64,000 nucleotides of DNA from Monocercomonoides exilis (Eukaryota > Preaxostyla > Oxymonadida > Polymastigidae), in NCBI GenBank assembly GCA_001643675.2, contig LSRY02000030.1, positions 482,501 to 546,500 of the forward strand, in the 5' to 3' direction. The position numbers were made by a program, and so were the translations under genes. Shown here piece after piece: positions 52,651 through 63,622 of this stretch (positions are counted from its first letter, which is position 1; every line of letters begins with the position of its first letter). Under the pieces are notes generated by a model that saw nothing but the letters and a program-made list of their open reading frames with translations, had not been told where the DNA came from and did not search any database.

Positions 52651-53955
52651 TCACTCTTTCTTCTCTTCTGATCTTAAACACTCCTGTCTAGCACCACATC
52701 GTGCGGCGGATGAATAGAGGGACTGCGGATGAAGGTGCGGACCTTGTCTCCACTCCCTCCCTTTCTTGGAATGTTTTCGGGGTGTCCTTGATCGGGTCTT
52801 CTGCACTTGAGCGGGCCTGACAATTTGTCCTATGCTTCTATCTCTGCGTTTCCTCCGATCAGTTTCAAGTTTTTTCTGTGAGGCAGTCCGTCTGCCCTCC
52901 GTCAGCTCCATAATGCTGCGGGGAATTATGGGGGGTGTCTCATCACCTTTAGGAAGTTGTGCTATATCACTCTCATGCTGCGAACTCCTCTCTCGAATTG
53001 TCCCTCGTCTCTTCGATCTCTTTTTCTTGCTCATATCCACTTCTCCCCCCGCTTGTGATGTTTCTTTAGGATACTCCTTTGTTTCAGATTATGTATTCTC
53101 ATTTATAATATCCTCTCTTTCGCTATCCTTCTCAGACTTGTCTCCCTTTTCAGCACGGGGTACTGGGCTACCGATTGTCCCCAGGATCCAATTTGTGTCT
53201 TGAACAAGTAACACTGAATAATATTCCTGGTCCACTCTCGAACCTTGCTCCCATCTCTCATAAGCATTGATAGCCTTCCAGTCCGCTCCTTCTCGTCTTG
53301 CTAAGTGTGTAATCACTGCGTGTCTTATTGAGAACACCGTGAAAGTTTCGGGTATTCCGTTCTCTCTCAGAACAGCCGTTAACTCTTCCTTAATTTTCTA
53401 CAGATTAGCAGGCATGCTCCCTTCTATGTCAAACCGTACATGTTCATCCTTGAACGTTGTCTTTGTCAACTCCATCCAGCGTTGAAGCGCCTCCACTGCA
53501 TCGATACGTGGATTGGGGTGTTTCTTTATGATAATCTTAACCGTCTTTCCCCCTGATGTTTTTGTTTGAACTTGTGTCTGGACAAAATTATCTTTAAATT
53601 TCGATGTCTCACTTCTCATTCTCTCCAGCTCTACTGGCCTTTAAGCACCAAAAATCATAATGAGGATGAGGGCTATCTTCTGGAGTGTTTGTAGGTCTGT
53701 TATATCGTGGGTGGCTTCTGCCCATTTCGTGATGATTGTTAAGCCCCACATTGATTTGTATCGCTTGCCCCTTCTCGGCTTCTCCCCAACGTAACTCTTT
53801 AGAAATATATCTTTATCTTTCACATAAATCTTTATTTCTCTTAATAGGTTAATAAATTCCAGTACTTTCCGAACTGTCTGATAAATCAATTCACTTTACT
53901 GGTTAGTATTCGAAAGTGTTTTTGTGAACTCTGCCATGATTTATTTGACATCTTT
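52651..53955 (-). pseudogene. tyrosine recombinase of the retroelement, with basic C-terminal tail
   Basis: One frame from about 53955 to 52651 encodes a tyrosine recombinase, the enzyme that would integrate the circular cDNA. It has an N-terminal helical segment (IYQTVRKVLEFINLLREI), LQTLQKIALILIMIFGA followed by RPVEL (first catalytic Arg, about 53635), FSIRHAVITHLARREG (second Arg box, about 53310), AYERW and the final DQEYY with the nucleophile Tyr (about 53217). The frame never shifts here but has in-frame TAA or TAG near 53930, 53897, 53638, 53395 and 53086 and no TGA. Beyond the domain, about 130 residues are rich in Lys/Arg/Ser (MSKKKRSKRRGTIRER), unusual for this family and possibly nucleic-acid binding. 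Confidence 0.75.
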
Positions 53956-54219
53956 GGTTGCGAGAGGGTCAGTGTCATTTATGCCTTCTCAATCCAAGAA
54001 TTGCTAAAATCTTTTCAGCGCTCTTCATATATCTTTTTCACTTTTCTGATTTTTCAGTATTGTTGCTGCTATGTCCTTTGCTCCAACGCATTCTCCCCAT
54101 GTTAAGAAGAGATCCCTTTTCTGTATGTTCTCTTCTCCAGCGTAATGCTTATTACCTCTCCTGGGGGTAATTTCCAGTCATCATTTCTCATCTCTTTTGA
54201 AGTCAATCCAATGTTTCTC

Positions 54220-56307
54220 AATATCGAACTAGTTCAATCTCGTTTTTAAACAATTCCTTCTTTCTCTTCCTTTTCAAAGAGGATAGTCTCCACATATTTC
54301 TGCAGGGCACCGAAGCAATCGGGTCTGAAATTGAATCAAGTCTTCTCGGTGCGACTATTTGCAATATCTCTGTGACTTTTTCCACTCTCAGTGCATGGTC
54401 CGACTTTCTCGCCATACGGCTGAGTAAATATGCCTCCGTGTTCTGCTCTCACGGGAGGTGTTCCGTTTGTATTGTCATGTCCAGGCTGTTCAGTTTCTTC
54501 TCCAATGCTCTCAGTGTTGGAATGAGCGATGGAGCTCCCCTCTTCTTCTGAATTGTCCATCTCGTGGACATGTTGTCTGTCCTCAGACAGATGTGGTCTA
54601 TCTTCTGTTGTTTGCAGCCATGCTCCCTATCTTTCTCGTGTCTTCAACACTGCTCTGGACTCATTCTCGTCTGTCGCTAACGCGCTCTCCTGATGGGTCC
54701 AACTTCCATGGACAAAAATCTTCTCCTCCTTGCTCTTTGTCTGTGCTGTTAACACTGCACCCCATCCCAGCTCTGACGCGTCTGTCATTAACTCTGCTGG
54801 TCTGTTTCTTCTCTTCAGACTCCTTGGTCTGATCTCTTGCAGGATCTTTCTTCAATGTGTTTATTCTCCCAGTATCATTGGGTTGACTGTAATTGTTCCC
54901 TTCCAGTCACCGCGGGCTATCGCCTGACTCAGCCCATATTGCATGCGCTTCATCCACAAGCTCGCTATTTGGTGCTTCAGCCTCACAAAATTCAGTCTCC
55001 CGAGGAGTTCTGCTAAGTCTCTCGTCTTTTGTCTCCTTCTTTCCTTTGCATGTGCTATCCATGTTCGCACATCCTCTAGCGGCAGCACTCTCTTCCTCTA
55101 TTGGAGCGTCACTTCTATCTTCTCTGAATTCCACAGCCATCCCAAAAATTCCGCACTCCTTGTGTGTTCCAATTTCAGTTTCTCCTCCGATAGTATCCAG
55201 CCCAGATTCCTCAGGAACAGGGCTATCTCCTGTGAGATCTATCTCAAAACTTCCCTGTCTGGGTGCATGAAGAGGATGTCGTCCAGATATATCACCAGCT
55301 TAACCTTCCAATGTTCTCTGATATATGACGCTGCCCGTCTCATAATTTTTATAAGTTCTCTGGGGGATCTTTCGCTCCAAAATGCATCCCCACGTAGGCG
55401 TAGCAGTGACTTTGAAAGCTGAAGCACAGATAGGGACTGAACTGTTCGTCCAATTTGACATGCTGGTATGCACTCGATATGTCCAGAGTGGTCATCCAAT
55501 CGTTCTCCTCCAGGAGTTCCACCACTGTCTCCTGGTAATCCATCTTGAAGTGCTTTCCCTGCACTTCCTCGTTTGGAGCTCTGCAGTCCAAGATCTTTCT
55601 CCACTTTCCATTCTTCTTTATCACCATGAATGTCGGGTTGAACCACTTCACCTCCGACTCCTGTATGGGCTTCACCACTCCGTCCTTCAATTCTTCCTCC
55701 AAGAGGGATAAATGATTGTTCGTCATCTCCTTCGTCCCTCGAAAATCTTGTCTGTGATTTTTCTTCTCGAGTGAAATTGGGGAGTGGGGACTTTTCCATC
55801 GGGCTTTAATACCACGGCTCACAAGTTTGTCTCCCCCAATCTTCTTCCACTCGCTCAGCCTGTTCACTTGTCTCCCCGGAAGTGGTTCCCTCAGTGGTCC
55901 ACTCGCTGCACTCTCCATCACTTCTGGTATCTTGTGGCCAGGCTGCATCTGTGTATTCCCTTCTCCTTCGAGAGTATCTTCAATAGCTGTCTTCGAGCTC
56001 ACCTCCAGAGCAGTCCCAGTTGGGGACTCTGAAACAGTCCCAGAAACTCTCCAAACTATCTTCTCGTTCCTCATCTCACTCATCTGTCTCATCACTCGGG
56101 AATATGTGGAGTCTTCTTCAGTTGTGTCGTATCGAGTTGCGTATCTTTTCTCAATTTCTCCATCACGCGATTCCATGTAGTTTCTTGTTCTCTCTCCTTC
56201 CTTTGGTCTAACGAGCTCAGAGTCTCTCTGACGTTCACCTGTTGTTTTGATACTTCAGTCTCTGATCGCTTCTCGCCTGGAGCTACGGTTTCTCGTTGTA
56301 TATTCAT
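54220..56307 (-). pseudogene. reverse transcriptase-RNase H of the retroelement
   Basis: RT motifs appear in order: VKWFNPTFMVIKKNGKWRKI, TLDISSAYQHVKL (catalytic Asp, about 55480), MHFGAKD, then after a one-base shift in a C-run near 55355, ELIKIMRRAASYIREHW and VIYLDDILFMH (about 55280). EFLGWLWNSEKIEVTL and a thumb segment follow. RNase H is seen as MTDASELGWGAVLTAQ (about 54780), WTHQESALATDENESRAVL and, in another frame, RTDNMSTRWTIQKKRGAPSL (about 54570) to LLSRMARKSDHAL. In-frame stops (TAG, TAG, TAA, TGA, TGA) and at least two frameshifts kill it. The N-terminal 90 codons (from 56307) are charged and unassigned. Confidence 0.85.
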
Positions 56308-56414
56308 TTCGCTGCAATTTGCTTCTCTCTCTCCTCTCTCGGTCTAGCGGCTAACCTCGTCTCTCTCTTCTCTCTCTACTCTCTCTTCCCTTTTCCTCAC
56401 TAATCCTGTGCACA

Positions 56415-57619
56415 TTATCTCTTTCCGAAAGTCGATTCCACAGCTGTTCCCCATTTAGTACTTGGAGGAGCTGATGGCAATGGTCCAATGATAGGGGCTG
56501 ACCTCCCAGCGAATGTTGGAACAAACTGGGACTGGAACTGGGGTGTTCTCTTCTTTCCTTTGAAGTCTGTGAAGCTCCTGCCGTATCCTCTTCTCTGGAG
56601 CTGTCTGTATACAAATCCTTGGGTGCTTCTTCCCGAACTGTATCTTCTCGTAAGTCCACCTCTGACTGTTGTGGGTCCGAAACCTGTTGGAGAGTCGGGA
56701 GATGCACCGTATCCTGCTGCATCTCCCTCTGCTTGAAAAAAGCTTGTGCTCTCCACGAGTTTTCTCAGGTTCTCCGGCACTTCCTTAGACATTCATCCTT
56801 CTAGAAAGCCTTTCGCACTTTCCCAACTCGATTGGGGAATAACCTTTAGTAGGTTAATTCTGCTGATACAGTCGGCGATAAGCGCATAGGAGCAAAACAA
56901 TCCTCTTAGTCGTTCCTTCTCCTCTTCCATGAGGTGCGTTTTCTCCAATTCCTTAACCGTGAGGGCGGCGATCGCTTTCGCTGCTTCGAAGCCCGATTCC
57001 AGGGCAGGCTGGAGGAGTTCGATTGCTCGACTAGCCTCTGGTGAGTCTCTTCTCCCCTTCGTTGAAATAGCTGTCCTAGCTAGCGCGTTCCAGCTTGTGT
57101 CTGTGTGTCTGTGAAAAACTCCATCTCGCTCTCTGGAATAAATGTATTCAATATGTCATCGCTCATTCTTATCGAGTCAGCTTTGCAAAACTCAATAAAC
57201 TTCCTCAACTCACCAACCTGTTTCATGGATATCAGCCATTCCCAAGGAAAAATTCTGGAAAAGTCTCGTGAGCTTTCTTCTTCTTCCCACAGCTGTTGCT
57301 CTTCTGAAACCCAATCACTGTCATCTTCATCCTCCAATCTCCTCATCCGGCTGTATGTGCAATGTCCTTTCTCAGGCTGTCCTTGTTTCCCCCTCGCGAT
57401 CACATCAATAAAATTTGAATCTTACTCAGGCTATCTCGATCTCGATCTGCTTCTTCTTGTAAGTAGTTCCCTCTTAACTTTCTTCATTGGCAACACTCCC
57501 GTTGATCCGGACTGCATTGGCCATGTTCAGCTCCTAGCGAATTCTTCAATCATGTTTTCTACTCTTGAAAGTCTATGTGCAAGATCAAATCTTATGTCCT
57601 CGCTGTCGCTGTTTGGCAT
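56415..57619 (-). pseudogene. gag-like region of the retroelement
   Basis: Begins with ATG 57619 (MPNSDSEDIRFDLAHRLSRV, a short coiled segment), passes an acidic block and FPWEWLISMKQVGELRKFIE, then in a shifted frame AIELLQPALESGFEAAKAIA and LFCSYALIADCISRINLLKV, then after a TGA MSKEVPENLRKLVESTSFFQ and an Arg/Gly/Phe-rich tail ending at 56415. The helical core plus RG-rich tail matches DIRS-type gag proteins in layout, though sequence alone does not prove it. Several frame breaks. Confidence 0.6.
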
Positions 57620-57722
57620 TCAAACAGGTTTTTGTTCCATTTCAAATGCGGACAATGATGTTCAAGAAAATGTGAGCATTGGAGAAGTTTGATCTAAAAC
57701 AACCCATAAATCGTAATCAATT

Positions 57723-57779
57723 CTCATTATTGAGGAGCAAGCCTGCCCCTAGCATTTGTTGATTCACTCCATTGCGAAT
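57723..57779 (-). repeat. inverted terminal repeat, right
   Basis: Pairs with 52582-52638; reads ctcattattgaggagcaa at its inner side. Confidence 0.75.
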
Positions 57780-58255
57780 CATCATAAATACATTAAAAAA
57801 ATTAAAAGTTGAAAGAATTGTCAATCAACTTATCGAAAGGAACATAAAATATTTGTCTGTCTCAGAGGCTTAAATATTAATAGCATTAAAAATATATATT
57901 TGCATATTCATCACTTTTTTTTTCGATCAACCAGACTCTTTACGCAAATATTTTTTGATAACACTTCGTTATTTTTCATGATAAAAAAAGGAAAATCAGT
58001 CATATGGTTGTTTTTAGTCATTCCCTCACTCAAACATATAAATATAAGTCATTTTCATTTTCAAAAAATTGGTACAAGTCATTTGAAAGATTTCAATGAA
58101 GAATTAAAAAGAAGAGCATTTCACAACATTTGAAGTTGAAAGTTTCATTCGATCATTGCTAACTTCTTCAATTACAAAGAAAATGCTAATATTTCCAGAG
58201 AAAATAAAAATGACCAGAAGAAGAGACGGAATAAATAAATAAATTTCCAGGATGA
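57780..58255. other. AT-rich spacer, nothing recognised
   Basis: No coding signal. The missing second arm of the truncated foldback element is not found here. Confidence 0.4.
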
Positions 58256-58309
58256 TTGAGATATATTTTGTTGAGCTGGATAAAAAGAGAAGAAATGAAT
58301 TTAAGGAGG

Positions 58310-58510
58310 TTGTTTGGAGGAGAAGGGAGGATGGGGCGGACGAGGAGTGAGAGAGAAGGTGGGGGAGGAAGAGGAGGAGGAGGATGGGGAAGAGGAAGCG
58401 GAAGAGGTAAAGGAGGAGAGAGAGGAGGACAACGAGGAGGTGGAGGAAGAAGAGGTGGAGAAGGAAGAGGAAGCGAAGGAAGAGGAGAAGAAAGTGGAGA
58501 AGGTGGGAGT
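58310..58510 (+). repeat. purine-rich imperfect (GGAAGA/GGAGGA)n tract
   Basis: About 200 bp of G/A-only DNA. It produces Gly/Arg/Glu-rich frames with no biological meaning of their own, in frame with the receptor fragment that follows. Confidence 0.85.
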
Positions 58511-59074
58511 GTATTGGTGAGTGGGTCAGATTTCTCATCTTTTTGTGTGTCTTCAGACCCGTTTCTGGCACCGCCTTTGATACCCCTTGTGACACTCACC
58601 CGACTGACCTTCTTCAACATCTCCACAGATCCACAGAAAACAACACATCTGGGTGAAGGGTTGGGCCAAACATCATTTCTGATGAGTGGGTGTGAATTTG
58701 TATCAGTGTGGGATGTGTATGATGGGGGCATTGTCCCCTCGCTCAACAGCCCCTCATCTTCCTTGGATGCCTCGAACACCTCGTTTGTCATGTGCTATCG
58801 ATCACAGAATGTTGCAATCAGCGGGAGTGAAGGGAATCCATCGAAACTAGCGAGACAGCAGAATTCAGATAATGGGACGAATTCGTTAACTTGGTGTGTG
58901 TGGAATGGGTCAAAAACTGCGGGAGCAGCAAATTATGAGACAATTCACTTGAAAACTGGGCATCAATGGGCATGTGTGTTTTGTCATCATAAACGCTTTC
59001 GGAAAAATATGGCTCATTTATTTAAAAAACAGAATGATCCAAATTGTTGTTTCAGTTTTTTGAGAAAAGCATAA
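58500..59074 (+). pseudogene. N-terminal fragment of the giant receptor family
   Basis: SDFSSFCVSSDPFLAPPLIP, LTFFNIST, SGCEFVSVWDVYDGGIV, SNTSFVMCYRSQNV and WCVWNGSKTAG line up without gaps with residues about 185-300 of the plus-strand giant gene (FSSF...NIS...GCEFNSVSNVYYGGIV...RSRNV-like...FCEWHS). The position equivalent to the paralogue's in-frame TAA is Phe here. Upstream the frame dissolves into purine-rich repeat, and downstream it ends at 59074 in unrelated sequence, so only about 150 residues of the family remain. Confidence 0.65.
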
Positions 59075-60001
59075 TTATCAAAAAATGAAAAACAAAAGAG
59101 AATAAAAATCAAATATAGCAAGCATCGTGAATGGATAAATTACGAATCCTAAGTGAATTGTCAGTCAACTTAAATCGCATTAAGCATGGATGCAAGTTTC
59201 CGAAAATTTTCATCTTTTACCCACATAAGATTGCTTGCAATTTGAAATCAAAGAGTTTTGTCTGCTTTTTTATAAAAACAAAATGTTTCGAAATTCGATA
59301 TGAAAAAGAAACTCACCGACAAAATATGAAGAAAGAAGAAGTTTTCAAACAAATTAAGTTGGAAATCAAATCACAATTTTGCAAATAAAAATGAATTAAA
59401 AGTCATGAGCTCTTTTCATAAAATAATTTTTGATATTATTTTCGAATGCAACAAATTGATAACTTTTTATCACTATTGATAATCATTTGCTTTAGAAATT
59501 AATTCTATTGACTTTCAATAAACAATTATCAAAGTCAATATTTCATCAAAAAAGAATTATCTCAATAATGGTTTCCTATATTCATTCTTTTTTAATAACA
59601 AGGATCAAAAGTTAATTTCAAAAGCACAAACTTTTTATTTGAACGACAAATGCACGATGAGTCAAATAGCATTTCAAAAAATGAAAATTTATTGAAAAGT
59701 TTTGCTAATATATTCATCAAAGACTGAATACAGCCTTGATGATGATAATAGTGCGTGGAATTGTGCCACAAAAATAAAATAAACAAATTAATTATATCAA
59801 AAGATAAAGGAAAAGAAAAGAAAAGAAGGAAATAGATGAAAGATTGCATGTTTGTTATCAACAAACAAGCATAATAAAAATCAAAAACTTCAGCATCACG
59901 GGTTTAACTTAATTAAAAATAAAAAGAAAAAAAAAAAAATAAGCCTTAAACTTTTTTAATATAGCACATCAGCAACAATTAATGTTCTGACTTTTCTTTT
60001 T
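59075..60001. other. AT-rich spacer, nothing recognised
   Basis: Short lysine-rich frames only; includes the 3' flank of the minus-strand surface gene. Confidence 0.4.
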
Positions 60002-63000
60002 TTAGTTGCGAGACCTCTTCTTCCTGACAACAACAATTACAATAATCACCACAACCACAACAATCACCACAACAACAATTGGAACCACAATTGCAACAAT
60101 TGTTCCAGCACTCATCTTCTTCTTTTCTGGTTCTGACTCCTCTTTCTTCAAGTATTTCTCATACACATCTTCAAGGTCAGATTTTTCATCTTTTGCTCCC
60201 ACGATCCATCCTTTGTTATCATTGTTGTAATTCTTTGCAAACCCAAATGCATTTTCTTGTTTACAAAAGTTTTCAAAATCTTCAGCAATAATGCACAACG
60301 ATGCAACTGATGAATCTTTCCCTTTGTTTGTGCTGTCAATATCAAGATTTCCTTCAGCTGGAAGTTTCAAATGATCAACTGCTTTTTTCACCTCAATGAA
60401 AATTGCACCTGCCTTTCCTTCAGCTGCGACACACGACTTGAACGTGCATTTCTTTTCTTTTCCCATTTCCACTATTGAATCCCCATCAACCATCTTCATC
60501 AATATTCCTGCAGTAAATCCGCTTTGTGATGTCACGCCATTCATGGTCAACCCTTCAATTTCGACTTTCATTGCTTTATCAGTAGCATCTTGAATGCTAA
60601 CTGCCGCTCCATCCATCACTATCACTTTATTGATCTCAACTGTGTCTAATTTCACAGATGATGCTCCATTAACTTCGAATAACGGTTTCAAGAAACATGC
60701 TTCATTCTTCTCATCAGTGCATTTCACATCTCTCATTTCTAATTCTCCAGCTTTGACATTTGCAATCTGGATCATTGCAGCAACAACATCATTTGTCGGT
60801 GCAACTGGCTCTGGTCTGACAAATTTGCAGTTCGCAACGATCAACTTAGCATCTGCTCCATCAACAACAATCAGTGAATAAATTTCTGGTTCATCATTTA
60901 ATGAAGCTGGAGGATCAATCGGATACAACGACAATGGATACAAAAATGAAACACTTCTGAACTCAACTTTTTTCTTGCATGTGAACAAATTTCCTCCATT
61001 TTTGGCATCACAATCAAGTGTCACTTCTTCTTCAACTTCTTTTGTCGTTTTGGTACTTTCATCTTTAACTTGATTCACTCCAACAATCGTAACTTCTTTT
61101 TCGAATGTCACAGCTTCTGCTTTAAGAATCTTTTCAGCATCTTCTTCCTTTATTATTTTGATCATATATCCAGAGATGCTTTTCTTTGTAATTAATTTAT
61201 CATACGCAGCTTTAATGCTACCCATTGGAGTTTCATATGTTTCTCCCTTTTCATCACTTCCATCTTTCTTCACATATGCAATTGCTGGATCAAAGTACTT
61301 TGAGGTGAAGTCAACATCTCCATCTTCACTGTTGGCAACAATATTCCAGTCATTTGTTCCTCGTTCATATCCTGTTGCAAAACCATCTTTCATTTCAATT
61401 GCAATTTCTTCATGAAGGGCAACTGGCACATCCAAATATATTCCTGTACTCTTTTCGGAATCTCCTTTACCTGCTGTGCACTCAGTGAATTTAAAATTAT
61501 TTTCAGTTTTTGGCCATTTCAATTGGTCTGCTTTTTCAATATTTGTCATTTTCAGATACAAAGCACCTGACTTTCCTTTTGCACAATTACATGATACAAA
61601 TGATGTTGGGTATGTCTCTTTCACTGTAAATGTGCTCCCTTTATTTTCACATTCAACAAACAATGCTCCGCTTGTTGCTGTTGATTCATCACTTGAACTG
61701 CAACTTGCAAATGAGCAACCATCTAACACAACTTTAACAGCTGTATCAGCTTTTCCCACTATCTTCACTACAGCACTCTCTTTTGAAGTCAACTTTTCAA
61801 TGTCCAGCAAGGTTAATGAAACAGCACTCACACTTTCAATTAAAAATGGTGATTTTGAAAATAAAACAGCACCAAACTCATCTTCTAACACATTTGGGCA
61901 CCCAACCATATTCATGGTCAGAGTCCCTGCACTCATTCTTACAAGATGGATTTTCACCTCATCGCTATCCTTAATGTCTGTTGATGGACTAAATATGCAA
62001 GTGTCAATAGTCAGAGATGTTGATTCCGAATCTGCATGAATAAGTGCCAATGTTCCATCATTTGACATAGCTGTCCCCTTTTTCTCAAATGATAATGGGA
62101 ATGTCATTTTCAACTTTTTGAATGCAACAGCTTTCTTGCACGTGAATAAGTCTTTTCCTTCAGTTCCTTTTCCAGATGCGCAATTAACTTCCACAACCAT
62201 TTCAGACTGAACATTATCAAGATACCCTTCAATTGTCACTAAAGTTGCTTTATCAAATGTGTTCACCTCTGCAACCAATGCCGCCACTTGTTCATCAGCT
62301 TTCATAATCTCAATACAGTAACCATCTTCGCTTGCTTCAGTTAAATGATCATAGGCTTCTTTTATGTTGGCCCATGGTTTTGAATCTGTTCCTTCTCCTC
62401 CAGTTGCCCCACTTTTGACATAAACAGTTTTCACATCCTTTGGAGCTGGGTCAATGTACTTTGAAACAATATCTTCATCTTCATTTTCTGTTTTTTTTGC
62501 CATTATATAATTTTTATTTGTCGTTCTCACATAACTATGTGCAAAGCTCGCTTTCATTGCAGTTGCAATTGCTGCATGAAGAGATACTGGAACATCCAAA
62601 TATAATGCTGTCATCGTCAATTTTGTTTCATCTCCAACAGCACAATATACAAATTGTAAATTGTTTTCCGTTTGAGGCCATGATAACTTATCAGCGCTCT
62701 CTAATGATGTCATTTGAAGAAAAATTGCACCTGCTTTTCCAGTTGGGGTCGTGCACCCAACAAAATTTGTTGGATTTGTATTTTTAACAGTGAATGTACT
62801 CCTCTCATTCACACTCTCCACGTGTAATGCACCGCTAAGACCTTCTGCTGAGACAACCGTTGAAAATTGACAACTGTCCAATGAAATTGATAGTGCATCA
62901 TTGTTTTTTCCAACAACCTTGATCACAGCACTTGGAAGTGATCCCATCATTTGTAAATCTAATGAGGCCAAATTGACAGATGTGACTCCCTCAATTAAGA

Positions 63001-63622
63001 ATGGTGTAACAGTGAACATTATCATGTTTTCTTCGTCACTGCATTGAACATCACTCATTTGCAACTCTCCTGCTTTAACATTAACAAGATGTATTTTTGC
63101 CATTGAATCTGCTGGAATAACATCAGGACGTTTAAACTTGCAACTTGTAATTTTCAACAAATTTGAATCGTCTTCAGCCGCGATCAGTGAAAGCGTATCA
63201 GTTGTTTCCGCAGATGCCAATGAAAAAGGGAAGATGAATGAAATCTTACTCAATTCAACTGTTTTCCTACACTTTATCAGATCATCTGTTGCTTCAATTT
63301 TGCAATTTAACTCCACTTCAGCTTCATCCTCTGAATTATCTGCTTCCTTTATGGCTACACCAACAACTTTCACTCCGATTTGTTTGTCGAATGTTATTGA
63401 TTCAGCTGGTTGAGGATCTGCTGTTTTAATTATTTTTATTGTATATACTGCATCGCTATCTTTGCCATCGAATTTTGTATATGCCGTGTTCAACGTTTTC
63501 ACTGGACTTTCCTTTGTCCCTGTTCCTGAATCATCAATAGCACTTCCTTTTACATATATAGGTTCAACTGTTTCTGAATTAATGGAAAGAGTAATTTGCA
63601 ATAATACAAATGTTAAAAACAT
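60002..63622 (-). CDS. three-module membrane-anchored surface protein (about 1,206 aa)
   Basis: I start at the ATG at 63622, because MFLTFVLLQITLSIN is a clean signal peptide; an in-frame ATG at 63694 adds 24 polar residues before it. Three tandem modules of about 380-400 residues follow, each opened by a header (YVKGSAIDDSGTGTKESPVK; YVKSGATGGEGTDSKPWANI; YVKKDGSDEKGETYETPMGS). Each continues with FTCKKAVAFKKLKMTFPLSF-like, ITSCKF/IDTCIF-like, STFTVK and KAGAIFLQM-like segments, and LYLDVPVSLHAAIA. The pattern suggests parallel beta-helix blades. It ends in a single helix (VVPIVVVVIVVVVVIIVIVV) and a short RKKRSRN tail: a type I anchored protein with no cytosolic domain. It is unlike the giant genes in sequence but similar in plan. 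Adhesin or coat function is inferred. Confidence 0.8.
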   Translation of the reverse strand: MFLTFVLLQITLSINSETVEPIYVKGSAIDDSGTGTKESPVKTLNTAYTKFDGKDSDAVYTIKIIKTADPQPAESITFDKQIGVKVVGVAIKEADNSEDEAEVELNCKIEATDDLIKCRKTVELSKISFIFPFSLASAETTDTLSLIAAEDDSNLLKITSCKFKRPDVIPADSMAKIHLVNVKAGELQMSDVQCSDEENMIMFTVTPFLIEGVTSVNLASLDLQMMGSLPSAVIKVVGKNNDALSISLDSCQFSTVVSAEGLSGALHVESVNERSTFTVKNTNPTNFVGCTTPTGKAGAIFLQMTSLESADKLSWPQTENNLQFVYCAVGDETKLTMTALYLDVPVSLHAAIATAMKASFAHSYVRTTNKNYIMAKKTENEDEDIVSKYIDPAPKDVKTVYVKSGATGGEGTDSKPWANIKEAYDHLTEASEDGYCIEIMKADEQVAALVAEVNTFDKATLVTIEGYLDNVQSEMVVEVNCASGKGTEGKDLFTCKKAVAFKKLKMTFPLSFEKKGTAMSNDGTLALIHADSESTSLTIDTCIFSPSTDIKDSDEVKIHLVRMSAGTLTMNMVGCPNVLEDEFGAVLFSKSPFLIESVSAVSLTLLDIEKLTSKESAVVKIVGKADTAVKVVLDGCSFASCSSSDESTATSGALFVECENKGSTFTVKETYPTSFVSCNCAKGKSGALYLKMTNIEKADQLKWPKTENNFKFTECTAGKGDSEKSTGIYLDVPVALHEEIAIEMKDGFATGYERGTNDWNIVANSEDGDVDFTSKYFDPAIAYVKKDGSDEKGETYETPMGSIKAAYDKLITKKSISGYMIKIIKEEDAEKILKAEAVTFEKEVTIVGVNQVKDESTKTTKEVEEEVTLDCDAKNGGNLFTCKKKVEFRSVSFLYPLSLYPIDPPASLNDEPEIYSLIVVDGADAKLIVANCKFVRPEPVAPTNDVVAAMIQIANVKAGELEMRDVKCTDEKNEACFLKPLFEVNGASSVKLDTVEINKVIVMDGAAVSIQDATDKAMKVEIEGLTMNGVTSQSGFTAGILMKMVDGDSIVEMGKEKKCTFKSCVAAEGKAGAIFIEVKKAVDHLKLPAEGNLDIDSTNKGKDSSVASLCIIAEDFENFCKQENAFGFAKNYNNDNKGWIVGAKDEKSDLEDVYEKYLKKEESEPEKKKMSAGTIVAIVVPIVVVVIVVVVVIIVIVVVRKKRSRN

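Larger units (their letters stand above)
52582..57779 (-). mobile_element. decayed tyrosine-recombinase (DIRS/Ngaro-type) retroelement
   Basis: 57-bp inverted termini (52582-52638 and 57723-57779) share attcgcaat and ttgctcctcaataatgag, differing largely by transitions. Minus-strand order is gag-like, reverse transcriptase, RNase H, tyrosine recombinase. These elements copy RNA to DNA and integrate with a recombinase instead of a DDE integrase, so leave no target duplication; none is seen. The order with recombinase last matches Ngaro/PAT-like groups, while inverted termini recall DIRS1. No methyltransferase domain recognised. Frameshifts and stops in every gene mark it as dead. Its GC content exceeds the host spacers. 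Confidence 0.85.

Noticed and set aside
54461-55422. Plus-strand ORFs across the retroelement
   Set aside because: The opposite strand carries clear RT and RNase H motifs; these are antisense shadows.
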